Shown piece by piece: positions 7,720 through 16,713 of a DNA stretch of 64,000 nucleotides. Below the pieces are notes generated by a model, which had not been told where the DNA came from, did no database searches, and worked only from the letters and a program-made list of their open reading frames with translations. A program made the position numbers and the translations under genes. The stretch spans positions 1-64,000 of the forward strand of contig MEOL01000047.1 of NCBI GenBank assembly GCA_001769215.1. The letters run 5' to 3'. The stretch's first letter is position 1; each line of letters begins with the position of its first letter. The DNA comes from Bacteroidetes bacterium GWF2_41_31. Its GTDB lineage: Bacteria > Bacteroidota > Bacteroidia > Bacteroidales > F082.

Positions 7720-9621
7720 TTAGATATTATTGCCGTAAAGTTCTTTCCTTTTATCAAATGCTTCCTTTCCACCTTCAAGTAAACTCAAGATACTTTTCTT
7801 TACATTTATAATTGTACCTAAATCCTCAATTTTTGATTTTTTATCGTCATAATTCAGAAATACATTTTGTTCTGAATCGGAAAGAACAGGAATATTGGGA
7901 TTGTGAGTTATAAATATTAACTGCCTCTTTTCCTTCTGTTCTCGAATAATCTTATGAATTGCATCTGTAATATACTTATTGTCTAAATTATCTTCAGGCT
8001 GGTCTATCAATAATGGATTATCTGAAACTGCGAAAACAATTGGTAACACTGTTGTACATCTCTGACCTGTTGAAAGTTCATCTGATTTTTTATAATATTC
8101 TTTTGTCTTTTTGTCCTTTTCTCCTTTAGCATCTATTTTTAAAAAGAATTCTGGTAAATCTTCACAATAAAGGCTTTCTATTTCATAAATGTCCTCGCTT
8201 TCATGTAAGGCGTTAATAATAGCGATAGACCTTTCTTCATCTATTTGTATTACGTTTTTTAATGTTTCAACATCTTTTTCATGTACGGTTGATGCAAACT
8301 TGTCAGGCGATAAGTTTTGAATAATGTAAGGAATAATTGCATTATATCTGAGATTAGAACCTTTCAAAGAATTTCGTAAATGAGTTTCGTAATTTTCAGT
8401 TATTCCTCCATAAGTTAATGTAATTTTTATTGAACCTTCTAATTCTTTATTTAATTCATTTACAATAATTTTTCGTTGACTAAACAGCTCTTTCTTCTTT
8501 TCATTTAATTCTTTTACAAGAACGAATCTTTGATTCTTAACTTTTTCCCTCTTAGCTTCTAATTCTATAATATCCTTCTCAAGTATTTGTTTTTCCTCAA
8601 CTTTTTTTGAAAGCTGATTATACTTATTAAAGTATTCTTTATGCTTATCAATTTTCTGTTTAAGTTTGATAAATTCACTTTGTTGGATTTGATGAACAGA
8701 TTTTAGTGCTTCTGAAAGTTTCTCTACTTTAGATAATGATTTAATTATCGCATTTATATTAGCAGAATTATCATTGAGAGTTTTATTTAAAGATTCTTCT
8801 ATTTCTATTTTAATTTTATTGATGATTTCCGTATTAATAAATGTTTTAGTGTCAGAGTTTAGCTTTAAAAAACCTTGAATCTCATCGTTAACAGCCTCTA
8901 TATTATTCTTTGTTTCATTTAACTTTTCGATAATCTTTGTTGTATATCTTTTTTCAGAGTTTCTAATTTTTTCATTGATATCTGCTTTTTCAAACTCTTT
9001 TTGTTCTTCCTGTTTAATATCATCAGGCTTTTCTTCTTTTTGCCTTCTCAAATCTTCTTCAACTGTTTTAAAATTGAGTAGTTGTTCTTTTATCTGGGCA
9101 ACTCTGGCATTTTCACTTCTGATTGAAACAGCATTTTGTTTTAATGAGATTCGTAAATTTCTTATTTCAGATTTTATACTATTTACCTCTAGGCGAATTC
9201 TTTTATCAATTAGATCAAGGCGGTCCTTGCTACTTAATCCAATTTGTTCTATTCTCAGAGCAGGGTAGATATCGCATTCGAAAATATTCTCTAAACTTTC
9301 CATAGAAATGTTTCTTTTACTTGGAAGTGTATTTACTAAAGGTTCATCTCCAAATGTTTTAATTATTTCGTAAGATTTACCTTCCTTGTCCGCAATCAAA
9401 AGACGTATAGTACCATTTTGTAGATTTGCTTTTAGAATATTTGAAACAATTGAATCCTTTTCAGCTTCGCTATTTAATGCAGCTAGTATAAAAAGCAACA
9501 AAGTTGATTTCCCTGTCCCTCGTCCACCCATCAAACAATTTAACTTTTCTGAAAAATTAATTGAAAAATCATCTTCAAAGAAGGATGATCCATTAACTGA
9601 TATTGATTTGATGTTACTCAT
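7720..9621 (-). CDS. SMC/RecF-like coiled-coil ABC-type ATPase, first gene of the operon
   Basis: A 633-residue ABC-class ATPase. It has Walker A GGRGTGKSTLL near residues 33-43, a long central coiled coil (about 130-400), an ABC signature variant DELSTGQRC, Walker B LLIDQPEDNLD, and an H-loop THNPNIPV. The order Walker A - coiled coil - signature - Walker B is that of Rad50/SMC/RecF-like proteins. The PEDNLDN context is shared with ATPases of defence loci (for instance TrlF-like proteins), but no N-terminal PHP or C-terminal TOPRIM domain is present. It is promoter-proximal in the operon, 2 bp from the next gene. A DNA- or structure-sensing motor that licenses the downstream enzymes is the natural guess. 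Confidence 0.8.
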   Translation of the reverse strand: MSNIKSISVNGSSFFEDDFSINFSEKLNCLMGGRGTGKSTLLLFILAALNSEAEKDSIVSNILKANLQNGTIRLLIADKEGKSYEIIKTFGDEPLVNTLPSKRNISMESLENIFECDIYPALRIEQIGLSSKDRLDLIDKRIRLEVNSIKSEIRNLRISLKQNAVSIRSENARVAQIKEQLLNFKTVEEDLRRQKEEKPDDIKQEEQKEFEKADINEKIRNSEKRYTTKIIEKLNETKNNIEAVNDEIQGFLKLNSDTKTFINTEIINKIKIEIEESLNKTLNDNSANINAIIKSLSKVEKLSEALKSVHQIQQSEFIKLKQKIDKHKEYFNKYNQLSKKVEEKQILEKDIIELEAKREKVKNQRFVLVKELNEKKKELFSQRKIIVNELNKELEGSIKITLTYGGITENYETHLRNSLKGSNLRYNAIIPYIIQNLSPDKFASTVHEKDVETLKNVIQIDEERSIAIINALHESEDIYEIESLYCEDLPEFFLKIDAKGEKDKKTKEYYKKSDELSTGQRCTTVLPIVFAVSDNPLLIDQPEDNLDNKYITDAIHKIIREQKEKRQLIFITHNPNIPVLSDSEQNVFLNYDDKKSKIEDLGTIINVKKSILSLLEGGKEAFDKRKELYGNNI

Positions 9622-10387
9622 ATAGTATTAATTTTTGTATTACTCTAAAATTGGAACAATATTCTGCTTCATTACTGAATTGAGCATCGGCATAAAATGT
9701 CTCTTTTGATTTTGCCGTAGGTTTGGTTTTGTGTATTGGGCAAAATTAAATGCGCCAATTGTGCAGTAGATTAAAATTGTTTTAAAAAAAAATGTGTTGG
9801 GTAAAAAATAAAAAACTTCATGTCGGCTTGAGTGTACGCTTTTTTGCCTTGTCAATATTATATCTTCATTTTGTCCGTTCATAATGGTTTACTTTTCAAT
9901 CTGATGACTGTCGTTTCCGTCTTTTTAAACTTGGTGGCAACACCTGTACATCACCAATTGTTTTTATCTCTATTATCCAGTTATTCAATTTTAACAAATT
10001 CAACAAAGATAGCTTCTTATTCATCCAACAATAATTCAACTAACCTGCATGGGTTTCTGCATCTTATAATTTGGAAACTTTGTTTGGCGGGCATAAATAT
10101 ATGCTTATTATTAATGGATTTCATACGCAACAACCTTATTTATAGGGTTTCTTAATTATGAGGTGAAACCTCTCTGTTTTGATACAATTTTAATCGACTA
10201 ATTGTATCTTTCATCCCGGCCATCCGACGCATATTGGGTTCATATTCGGAAGAGGAAGCATGAAAATGAAAAAACCCATATACGCCTCTAGCTCAGTCGC
10301 CTTGTTTAGTTGAGGTAGGACACAATTCCAATCATACTTCTTCCAGTTTTTCTTTGAGGCTTCGGAAGAGGCTTTTCCACATGGACA
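9622..10387. other. 766-bp region without a convincing gene, upstream of the ATPase operon
   Basis: Very AT-rich. The operon promoter should lie here, but I find no clear -33/-7 pair. Short open frames exist on both strands (9640-9882 minus, 9832-10155 plus), but neither looks like a protein and they overlap. A degenerate coding remnant is seen at 10152-10292 (separate entry). The region separates the accessory operon from the truncated hydrolase gene and probably contains an island junction. Confidence 0.5.
10152..10292 (-). pseudogene. C-terminal remnant of an unidentified protein
   Basis: The minus frame encodes about 46 residues ending in MAGMKDTISRLKLYQNREV, a protein-like composition, but it has no start codon and is closed by a stop just upstream. 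It lies beyond the end of the truncated hydrolase gene in a different frame. It may be the surviving tail of a gene lost at the junction. No family recognised. Confidence 0.3.
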
Positions 10388-10585
10388 TTAAACACCTATT
10401 TGTGTGCTTTTTCGAGGTGGCTCAACCAATCGACAATCTCGCCCCTGAAAAAGACCACAGTCGACGAGAATTTTTTTACCATTGAGGTTGAGTAGATATT
10501 TTGATCCGGTTACGGTACCTGCCGCACCCAGAAACTGAACAGAGTTCTTTTTATTTGAAGTCATCATCTTTACTTTATCCACCAA
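10388..10585 (-). pseudogene. Truncated MBL-fold/beta-CASP hydrolase, N-terminal fragment only
   Basis: The 65-residue frame contains [18 protein letters not shown] and [12 protein letters not shown], the first two strands of the metallo-beta-lactamase fold as found in beta-CASP ribonuclease-like hydrolases of about 450 residues. After FQG (near position 10450) family resemblance stops and the frame ends 16 codons later. The HxHxDH zinc motif and everything beyond it are missing. This is a broken gene. The break faces the accessory operon to the left, so it probably marks the insertion or deletion end point of that island. The intact side faces the core-like terminator and secreted-protein gene. 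Confidence 0.75.
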
Positions 10586-10622
10586 AGTTACCAGAAAATT
10601 CCATAGTAAAACCGGAAGAATT

Positions 10623-10657
10623 AAAAAAGCCGCACTACCTCAATAGCACGGCTTTTT
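10623..10657 (-). terminator. Rho-independent terminator after the BACON/PKD protein gene
   Basis: Inverted repeat aaaaaagccg ... cggcttttt, about 18 bp beyond the stop of the 10675-13833 gene. It is followed by T-runs on both strands, so it can act in either direction. Confidence 0.8.
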
Positions 10658-10674
10658 AATTGATTTAGTTCTGT

Positions 10675-13600
10675 TTACCGGATCATTACCGTTCCTGTGA
10701 TCACCGTTTTCTTCTGAGTGATCTTTACAAAATAGGTGCCTTTTTCCCAATCAATGGTGTTGATAGCCAATTTCTTTTCCGGTTGATTGAATTCGACAAC
10801 CAGCTTACCGGCGATATCAACCACCTGTATCTGATCAATGGGCCGTTCCGATTGGATAGTAAACGATTGAGTGGCCGGATTGGGGAATAAGCTGATTTGA
10901 TTGGCAGTCAGTTCGTCAATTGCGTCAGGATGTGCGGCCTGAGTTATTGAAAGCTCCTTGATCAGTTCAATTCCCGAAACGAAAACAGTACAGTTGCGCT
11001 CTGTTGTAGCTGGATTCTCAACATAACTAATTGTAAAGTTGCCTGATTGTGAACCTGATGCGGGATCAACTGTAATCCATTCGCATGGGGTTGTTACAAC
11101 CCAATTGAGGTTTGAAGTTACCTCAACAGGCACATTTCCTTGTTGCCAGGTTACTTCTTCCTGATAGGTGTTCAATGACAATTCAGCTACCTTGGCCAAT
11201 TGAATGATTTCAATCAGGGCACTTGTACCGCCACCGACAAAATTAATTTGGCAAGAACGTTGATCGCTAAAGCTCACGTTTTCAAGATAGGTAAATGTAA
11301 CGGTGGTGGATCCAATTCCCGTTTCAGGGGTTACAGTTATCCAATCACAGGTTTCATCCACACTCCATTCTACATTTGAAGTAACTTCCACATCGATACT
11401 GGCAGGATCTGAAGCAACGGTTTCTGATGTCGTGTTGGTTGTAATAGAAGCCTGAATGCCGGTTTGCAACAAAGTAAAGTCTGAAGAAATGGTAGAAGCG
11501 GCCACATGGATAAGGCATTCTCGGTCGTCAAAGGTCGTGTTTTCATCATAGGTAACCGTGAGTACGGCATTCCCTTCTCCTGATTCCAGTGCAACGGTAA
11601 GCCAATCACATGTTTCGGCGAGTGTCCAACTGGTATTGGAAGTCAGGGCAACATCTATGGAAGAAGCCGCGAGATCAACGGTTGCCGACATGGGATCCAA
11701 GGATAAAATTTCTGCAACCCCGGTTTGAGTTAAAATAAAATCGACCGAAGCCGTGGCTGTGGCAAAGGTAATCACGCACTCGCGTTGAACGCCCGTGTTT
11801 GCATCATAGGAAATGGTAATATTCCCACCGCTTATTCCGCCTGTTGGCGAAACAGTTACCCAATCGCAATCTTCGGTGGCATTCCAGAATTTATTAACTA
11901 ACAGGGCGGCGATGGTACTTCCGGCTTCAATACCGACCGTAACAGCCCCAGGATCAATGGCTAGAATTTCTTCTTTAACAAGAATATAATCAGGACGTAC
12001 CAACGTATTGGTATTGGTTCCATCTCCTACGGTAAGGGTTACATCGTAGGTTCCCGCAACGGGATAGACGACCGATGGGTTTTGCAGGTTAGAAGTGGCC
12101 GGATCGCCTCCTTCAAATGTCCATGCCCAGGAGGTTGGATTTCCTGTAGACAGGTCGGTGAAGTCTACGGTACCCCCTACAAATATGGTAGGTGAGCCTG
12201 CCGTGAATGAGGCTCCCAACAACTCTGCAAAATAAAGTGAAGCGATCTTGGATCCTTTCGAACTACCTGAAATCATGTATTCTGTGGTAAACCAAAATGT
12301 TTTATCATCCGCCGGATCGACAGACATATTTGAATAATCACCCCAACGGTTAGCTCCTGTTTGTGAAACGGTACCTTCTTTAATAACGCCTTCTTCAATG
12401 TCCATTATACCCGTTGCGGCGGTATTTTCGACCGAAGATTGTCCGCAATAGTATATACTTGGGTATTTCGTTGTACTTGAAGCTGAATAACCAAGGGCGA
12501 TGTCTTTTGTACCGTTCATGGCTATGCTGCCCATCCAGCGGCTGTGTTCGTCAGGAGCATAGGTTCCTTCCTGCCTTATTTCCCAGGTGTCTTCATTTAG
12601 CTCAAGTTCATACCACCTGATGCCGGCATGGTCGGTTCCGTCCACATCCACGGTATGGTTACAAACAATTCGTTTTTCTGTTCCAAAGTTGCGGTATTGC
12701 ACCCGGTACATTAGTATTTGATTGATGGCATCCAATTCTTGTCCGGTTCCCGGTTGTTTGATGTTGTCCCAGGTCGAGCCAAAGTTGCTGTCGAATGGGG
12801 AAACTGCAATTTGTTGTGTCCGTTGAAAGGTTGAATTGGAAGGTGTACCCCAGTCTACATCCAATTCAAATAACCAGAGGGCATCTCCACCGCCACCCCA
12901 GGCATCATCGTTAATCGTTAAAAATATACCCGGTGTTCCGGCAGGTGCATAATCACCATCACAATCGGCAGGCAACACGCAATGGAATCCACTTAGTGGC
13001 CTATTTGGATTGTCGAACTTCACCATTTGAGGCGAGGTGCCACCGATGAGCATCTCTTCACGTTCAAACACGTAAATATCGCTTCCACTGGTGGTATTGG
13101 TTCCCATGTAGTAACCATCTTCCCAAACACCAAACTTCATGTAATCGGGAAAACCATTCATCGACCAGGACCAACGATACCAATCACCTGTGGGGTCATC
13201 GGTAACCGAAATGGCAATCATCATATAATCAGGACCCGAAACACCTGAAAATTCGGCAGCCAACCACCTGTCGGCATTATCGTCGTATAATAAAATCGGG
13301 TCTCCTTCATTTGTATTTCCACCGGGAACTCCGGCGAACAAAGTATTCAGGTTTGTTGGGGGTACCACTACATTACCGGTTTTGTCATAAATAGAATATT
13401 TCACGTTTACCTCCTGGAAAAAGTGATTGGGACCAGCCGACCCATTGCAATCGGGAGGGTATGAACCCGTGGTCTGTCCACTGAAATTCTGGATGATGTT
13501 GCCCACATTACGGGTTTGTCCTGCCTCCTTCTGCCAAACAGCATCCGGTCCCTTCGGAAGTGCATTGGCAGCATTGGGATAGGACCTGAATTGCAGGCTC

Positions 13601-13833
13601 TTGTTCCTTACTTTGGTCTTTTCTTTTTCTTCCATGGCTATCAATTCTTCCGGAGTTAAAGCAGGGAAATCAATTAAAGGGCCGACCCTGTCAAAATAGA
13701 TGGCTTTGGAAAAAGCATCGGGACCGACTTTCTCGCCTTGCCCATCGGGGTTTACTTTTCCTTGTTGGGCATGAATCTGCATGCTAAAAATGAGTCCTAA
13801 ACCAATAAAAATAGCTGTAATTAGATTTTTCAT
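10675..13833 (-). CDS. T9SS-secreted multidomain protein with PKD and four BACON domains
   Basis: A 1052-residue exported protein. Residues 1-22 form a signal peptide ending IHAQ. The large N-terminal part (to about 540) has aromatic/Asp-rich segments suggestive of a beta-propeller-like fold. A PKD domain follows (about 545-625; DFTDLSTGNPTSWAWTF and AGTYDVTLTV). Four tandem BACON repeats come next (about 630-970), each with CDW(I/V/L)TV, a GG/GxG turn and a closing IxF/L strand. A T9SS type A sorting domain closes the protein (ISLFPNPATQSFTIQ ... KGTYFVKITQKK, to about 1052). BACON domains are usually linked to glycan or mucin binding. No catalytic motif was found in the N-terminal half. The stop is followed by a strong terminator, so it is monocistronic. 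Confidence 0.8.
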   Translation of the reverse strand: MKNLITAIFIGLGLIFSMQIHAQQGKVNPDGQGEKVGPDAFSKAIYFDRVGPLIDFPALTPEELIAMEEKEKTKVRNKSLQFRSYPNAANALPKGPDAVWQKEAGQTRNVGNIIQNFSGQTTGSYPPDCNGSAGPNHFFQEVNVKYSIYDKTGNVVVPPTNLNTLFAGVPGGNTNEGDPILLYDDNADRWLAAEFSGVSGPDYMMIAISVTDDPTGDWYRWSWSMNGFPDYMKFGVWEDGYYMGTNTTSGSDIYVFEREEMLIGGTSPQMVKFDNPNRPLSGFHCVLPADCDGDYAPAGTPGIFLTINDDAWGGGGDALWLFELDVDWGTPSNSTFQRTQQIAVSPFDSNFGSTWDNIKQPGTGQELDAINQILMYRVQYRNFGTEKRIVCNHTVDVDGTDHAGIRWYELELNEDTWEIRQEGTYAPDEHSRWMGSIAMNGTKDIALGYSASSTTKYPSIYYCGQSSVENTAATGIMDIEEGVIKEGTVSQTGANRWGDYSNMSVDPADDKTFWFTTEYMISGSSKGSKIASLYFAELLGASFTAGSPTIFVGGTVDFTDLSTGNPTSWAWTFEGGDPATSNLQNPSVVYPVAGTYDVTLTVGDGTNTNTLVRPDYILVKEEILAIDPGAVTVGIEAGSTIAALLVNKFWNATEDCDWVTVSPTGGISGGNITISYDANTGVQRECVITFATATASVDFILTQTGVAEILSLDPMSATVDLAASSIDVALTSNTSWTLAETCDWLTVALESGEGNAVLTVTYDENTTFDDRECLIHVAASTISSDFTLLQTGIQASITTNTTSETVASDPASIDVEVTSNVEWSVDETCDWITVTPETGIGSTTVTFTYLENVSFSDQRSCQINFVGGGTSALIEIIQLAKVAELSLNTYQEEVTWQQGNVPVEVTSNLNWVVTTPCEWITVDPASGSQSGNFTISYVENPATTERNCTVFVSGIELIKELSITQAAHPDAIDELTANQISLFPNPATQSFTIQSERPIDQIQVVDIAGKLVVEFNQPEKKLAINTIDWEKGTYFVKITQKKTVITGTVMIR

Positions 13834-14097
13834 GTGAATTTTTTTGAAAGTGTATATTTTTTCATTCTCCTCGTATAATTGCCAAACCAGACCTCCTTTC
13901 CTAATAAAAAGGTTGCACGCAACTATATCAAAAATAAGTTTTTGGTGCTACAAAGGTAATGAAAAAAACACCCTGTTGGGGAAATGAATGAGGGTTTTAG
14001 CATCCTGTAACTTTTGATAGTTTGCTAATAGCTGCTTCGATGCAGCAAACACAGGATATCTTGCCCGGTTTTAAATTGATTGGTTGATTTTAAAGGA

Positions 14098-14673
14098 TCA
14101 CTTCTCCATTACCTGTTCATACCTGAAACATGTTACCAGGTGGTCATTTACCATTCCGGCAGCCTGCATAAAGGCATAGCAGATGGTAGAACCCACGAAT
14201 TTAAAACCGCGTTTTTTCAGATCTTTGCTCATGGCATCCGACTCGGGTGTGCTCGCCGGGATTTCCTTTAACGAATTCCATGCGTTTGTTTTGGTTTGAT
14301 GGTTGGTAAATTGCCAGATGTAGCGATCGAACGATCCAAACTCCTCCTGAACTTTTAAAAAGTACTGCGCATTGGTAATGGTAGCCCTGATTTTTAATCC
14401 ATTTCGGATAATCCCGGGGTTGTTCATCAGTTCAGCTACCTTGTCTTCTGAATACCGGGCAATGATTTGGGGATTGAATCCATCCAGGGCCTGGCGAAAA
14501 TTTTCGCGCTTATTCAGAATGGTGCTCCAGCTCAGACCGGCCTGAAAAGCATCGAGTACCAGAAATTCAAATAATTTTTGATCATCATGCAAGGGAACTC
14601 CCCATTCGTGATCGTGGTATTGTGTGTCGAGCGCCTTGCCTGCAGGCCACGGACAACGAATTTGTTCTTTCAT
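14098..14673 (-). CDS. tag: DNA-3-methyladenine glycosylase I
   Basis: A 191-residue protein of the usual Tag length. The family signatures are clear: IRCPW near the start, YHDHEWGVPLHDDQKLFEFL (about 18-37), GLSWSTILNKRENFR and VGSTICYAFMQAAGMVNDH. The zinc site known for Tag (Cys near residue 5, His in the HDHEW segment, and the C-terminal His and Cys in NDHLVTCFRY) is complete. The enzyme excises 3-methyladenine from alkylated DNA as the first step of base-excision repair. It stands alone between a secreted-protein gene and a small secreted-protein gene. Confidence 0.93.
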   Translation of the reverse strand: MKEQIRCPWPAGKALDTQYHDHEWGVPLHDDQKLFEFLVLDAFQAGLSWSTILNKRENFRQALDGFNPQIIARYSEDKVAELMNNPGIIRNGLKIRATITNAQYFLKVQEEFGSFDRYIWQFTNHQTKTNAWNSLKEIPASTPESDAMSKDLKKRGFKFVGSTICYAFMQAAGMVNDHLVTCFRYEQVMEK

Positions 14674-14730
14674 GCGTTCATTTTTTGATGTCGCTTCAAA
14701 GATAAACGTTTACCGGAATACCATAAAAAG

Positions 14731-14757
14731 AAAAAATCCCATATTTCAGGGATTTTT
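14731..14757 (-). terminator. Bidirectional hairpin terminator
   Basis: aaaaaatccc (14731-14740) pairs with gggattttt (14749-14757) across an 8-nt loop. It lies about 90 bp downstream of the small secreted-protein gene and upstream of tag. Confidence 0.7.
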
Positions 14758-14849
14758 CCGGAGCACGAAGCATCCGTTACAACTTTGAAAAATCAATTAC
14801 AATTTTGCTGGCATAATTTTTTATTTCATGGTTGTACTCTTTTTGACCG

Positions 14850-15179
14850 TTAGTTTAGCAATTGTGCCGGCAGGTCGTAAATGGTTTCTTCCTGTGGCAT
14901 AATAAAAACTTCACTCATGGCTTTTGCATACCGGCAGTCAAGCGAAATGCAGGCAGTATCGAATGGAATATCATCAATATACGCTTCTTCAGGAAGATTA
15001 AATGTTGCCTTTTGGGCATCGTAATACAGATATTCTGCAGCTATTTCGCCGGTATTAAAAGGAATGTCGTTGATAAAAAGTTCTTCTTCAAGGTTTTCGT
15101 ATGAACAGGTAGTTGCATCAGTTGCGTATGTGGTTGAGAAGCTCAATAAAAAAGCAAAAATGATACTTATAGTTTTCAT
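14850..15179 (-). CDS. Small secreted protein with repeated (N/D)DIPF motif
   Basis: 109 residues with a signal peptide (MKTISIIFAFLLSFSTTYA). The mature part carries two near-identical blocks, FINDIPFNTGEIA and YIDDIPFDTACIS, each followed by a YxxA segment, and a third degenerate one (TIYDLPAQL). Two cysteines flank the second block. I recognise no family. The repeated short motif suggests a small periplasmic or surface binding protein. It is followed by a terminator and has no obvious operon partner. Confidence 0.6.
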   Translation of the reverse strand: MKTISIIFAFLLSFSTTYATDATTCSYENLEEELFINDIPFNTGEIAAEYLYYDAQKATFNLPEEAYIDDIPFDTACISLDCRYAKAMSEVFIMPQEETIYDLPAQLLN

Positions 15180-15460
15180 GGCTTTGTATTTTTTTAGTCA
15201 GTTGTAATATGCTTATCTATTATCGTGCCACAAATTTTATTTTATTGATTTTATGATGTTTAAATTAGTTTTTTATTTCTGAAACAACAATTTATGAAGA
15301 GGTTCGGACAAATTTCGTCCGTAAACGAACAGTATAAGCCAGATTTTGACTGATCATCCGGCAAATCGCATCAAAAAGCATGGATAAAAAGTGTATTTTT
15401 GAATCTGCTTGAAAAGAAAAATGTGATCAATTTATTCGTGTCATCTTATAACTCCACATC

Positions 15461-16324
15461 ATGACCACAACTGATTATCTGCGGCAGCAACAGGCCGAAA
15501 TTACAGAACACTATGTATACTCGGGGCTAAGCAAACTGGCTGATAACGAACACAACAGGATTACTTTAAAGAAAATTGCCGACGATGAACTGAAACATTA
15601 TTATATCTGGAAAAAAATTACCGGCAAGGATGTGGAGCCAAACAAATCAAAAGTTCGCCGATACATACGTTTAGCCAGGATTTTTGGACTCAACTTCTCG
15701 CTTAAGCTGATGGAAAGTGGCGAAGTAAATGCCCAGGCACTGTACGAAGAGGCAAAGATACTTCTTCCAGAAGTAGGCAATATCCAATCAGAGGAAGAAC
15801 AACACGAGCTGGAACTTATCAGCATACTCAAGGACAATCGACTGTCGTATGTAGGCGCCATTGTGCTTGGATTAAATGACGCGTTGGTGGAACTCACCGG
15901 GACCCTTACCGGATTGACCTTCGCCTTTGGTAACAACCATGTCATCGGCATCACCGGATTGATTATGGGCATTGCAGCCGCCCTGTCCATGGCCTCTTCC
16001 GGTTACCTGGCTTCGCAGGAAGACGAGGAAGTAAAAGACATCAACCCGATCATTGCAGCTGTATACACCGGATTTGCTTATCTGATCACCGTATTTTTGC
16101 TGGTAGCCCCTTACTTTATTTTTTCTAATGGTATGGTAGCCCTTGGCGTGATGTTGGTGATTACATTACTGATTATTGGCGGATACAATTATTACATATC
16201 CGTGGCCAAAGACGTCAGTTTTAAAAAGCGATTTTTATCCATGGCCTCCATTTCCATTGGCGTAGCTGCTATTTCATTTGTCATTGGATTTGTGGTAAAA
16301 AAATATTTCGGATTTGATTTGTAA
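15461..16324 (+). CDS. VIT1/CCC1-type metal transporter with N-terminal ferritin-like domain
   Basis: A 287-residue protein. Residues 1-130 resemble a rubrerythrin/ferritin-like di-iron four-helix bundle, with ExxH motifs in DDELKHYYIW and EEEQHELELI and a further conserved Glu in ITEHYVY. Residues about 135-287 are the VIT1/CCC1 membrane domain: GAIVLGLNDALVELTGTLTGL, then GIAAALSMASSGYLASQEDEE and three more hydrophobic helices. Such fusions (MbfA-like) are thought to capture Fe(II) or Mn(II) on the soluble domain and export it, relieving iron and oxidative stress. It is transcribed alone. A candidate -7 box TATTTTTG lies at 15394-15401, but no good -33 element is seen. Confidence 0.85.
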   Translation: MTTTDYLRQQQAEITEHYVYSGLSKLADNEHNRITLKKIADDELKHYYIWKKITGKDVEPNKSKVRRYIRLARIFGLNFSLKLMESGEVNAQALYEEAKILLPEVGNIQSEEEQHELELISILKDNRLSYVGAIVLGLNDALVELTGTLTGLTFAFGNNHVIGITGLIMGIAAALSMASSGYLASQEDEEVKDINPIIAAVYTGFAYLITVFLLVAPYFIFSNGMVALGVMLVITLLIIGGYNYYISVAKDVSFKKRFLSMASISIGVAAISFVIGFVVKKYFGFDL

Positions 16325-16429
16325 CACTATAATCCCGACCTGGGGGATCATATCCATCGTGTTGGATTGGTTTTTTATGAAAGGCAAACAGGAAATTCAT
16401 GAAGCAGTTATGAGTGAATTGATCAGACC

Positions 16430-16522
16430 CTCACCTCTGGCGAACGTTTAGCCATCGAGCAGCACGTGACTATTTCCCAATAATCAACCAAGCAAAGTTG
16501 GCACGCGAAACATTCGCGCGCA
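16430..16522 (+). repeat. Dispersed intergenic repeat family, copy 1
   Basis: Shares with copies at 20262, 23651 and 41314 (minus) the series tttagc(c/g)at, gcaacgtgtgact-like, atttccca(t)taatcaacc, ggcaaagttggcac and acgaaacattcg. This copy is the most diverged and ends in a perfect cgcgaa/ttcgcg hairpin. It occupies the middle of the 389-bp gap 16325-16713, which otherwise holds only AT-rich promoter-like sequence for the next gene. Confidence 0.75.
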
Positions 16523-16713
16523 AATGGGGGCTGGAAATGATGCGAATTGGTATATGCCTGTTATTGCGGGACTCATAATACTAATTTCTTAAGTTCATTT
16601 TTTACTGGCGTGATTTGATGAATATGAGAGAATCAAATAAAAAAAAGAATTTTCAACTCAGATTCATTTTTTTATTAATTTGCGCTGTCTTTTATTAACT
16701 AATCCAAAAAATT

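Noticed and set aside
9640-9882. 80-codon minus-strand ORF before the ATPase gene
   Set aside because: Low-complexity, Phe/Asn-rich sequence with no family likeness, overlapping another ORF on the opposite strand; more likely chance in AT-rich leader DNA.
9832-10155. 107-codon plus-strand ORF
   Set aside because: No start context, no recognisable domain, antisense to the leader; serine/leucine-rich translation typical of AT-rich non-coding DNA.
10283-10340. tRNA-like stretch (gcctctagctcagt ... ggtagga)
   Set aside because: The D-arm does not close and no anticodon or T-arm (GGTTCRA) can be placed; no cloverleaf.
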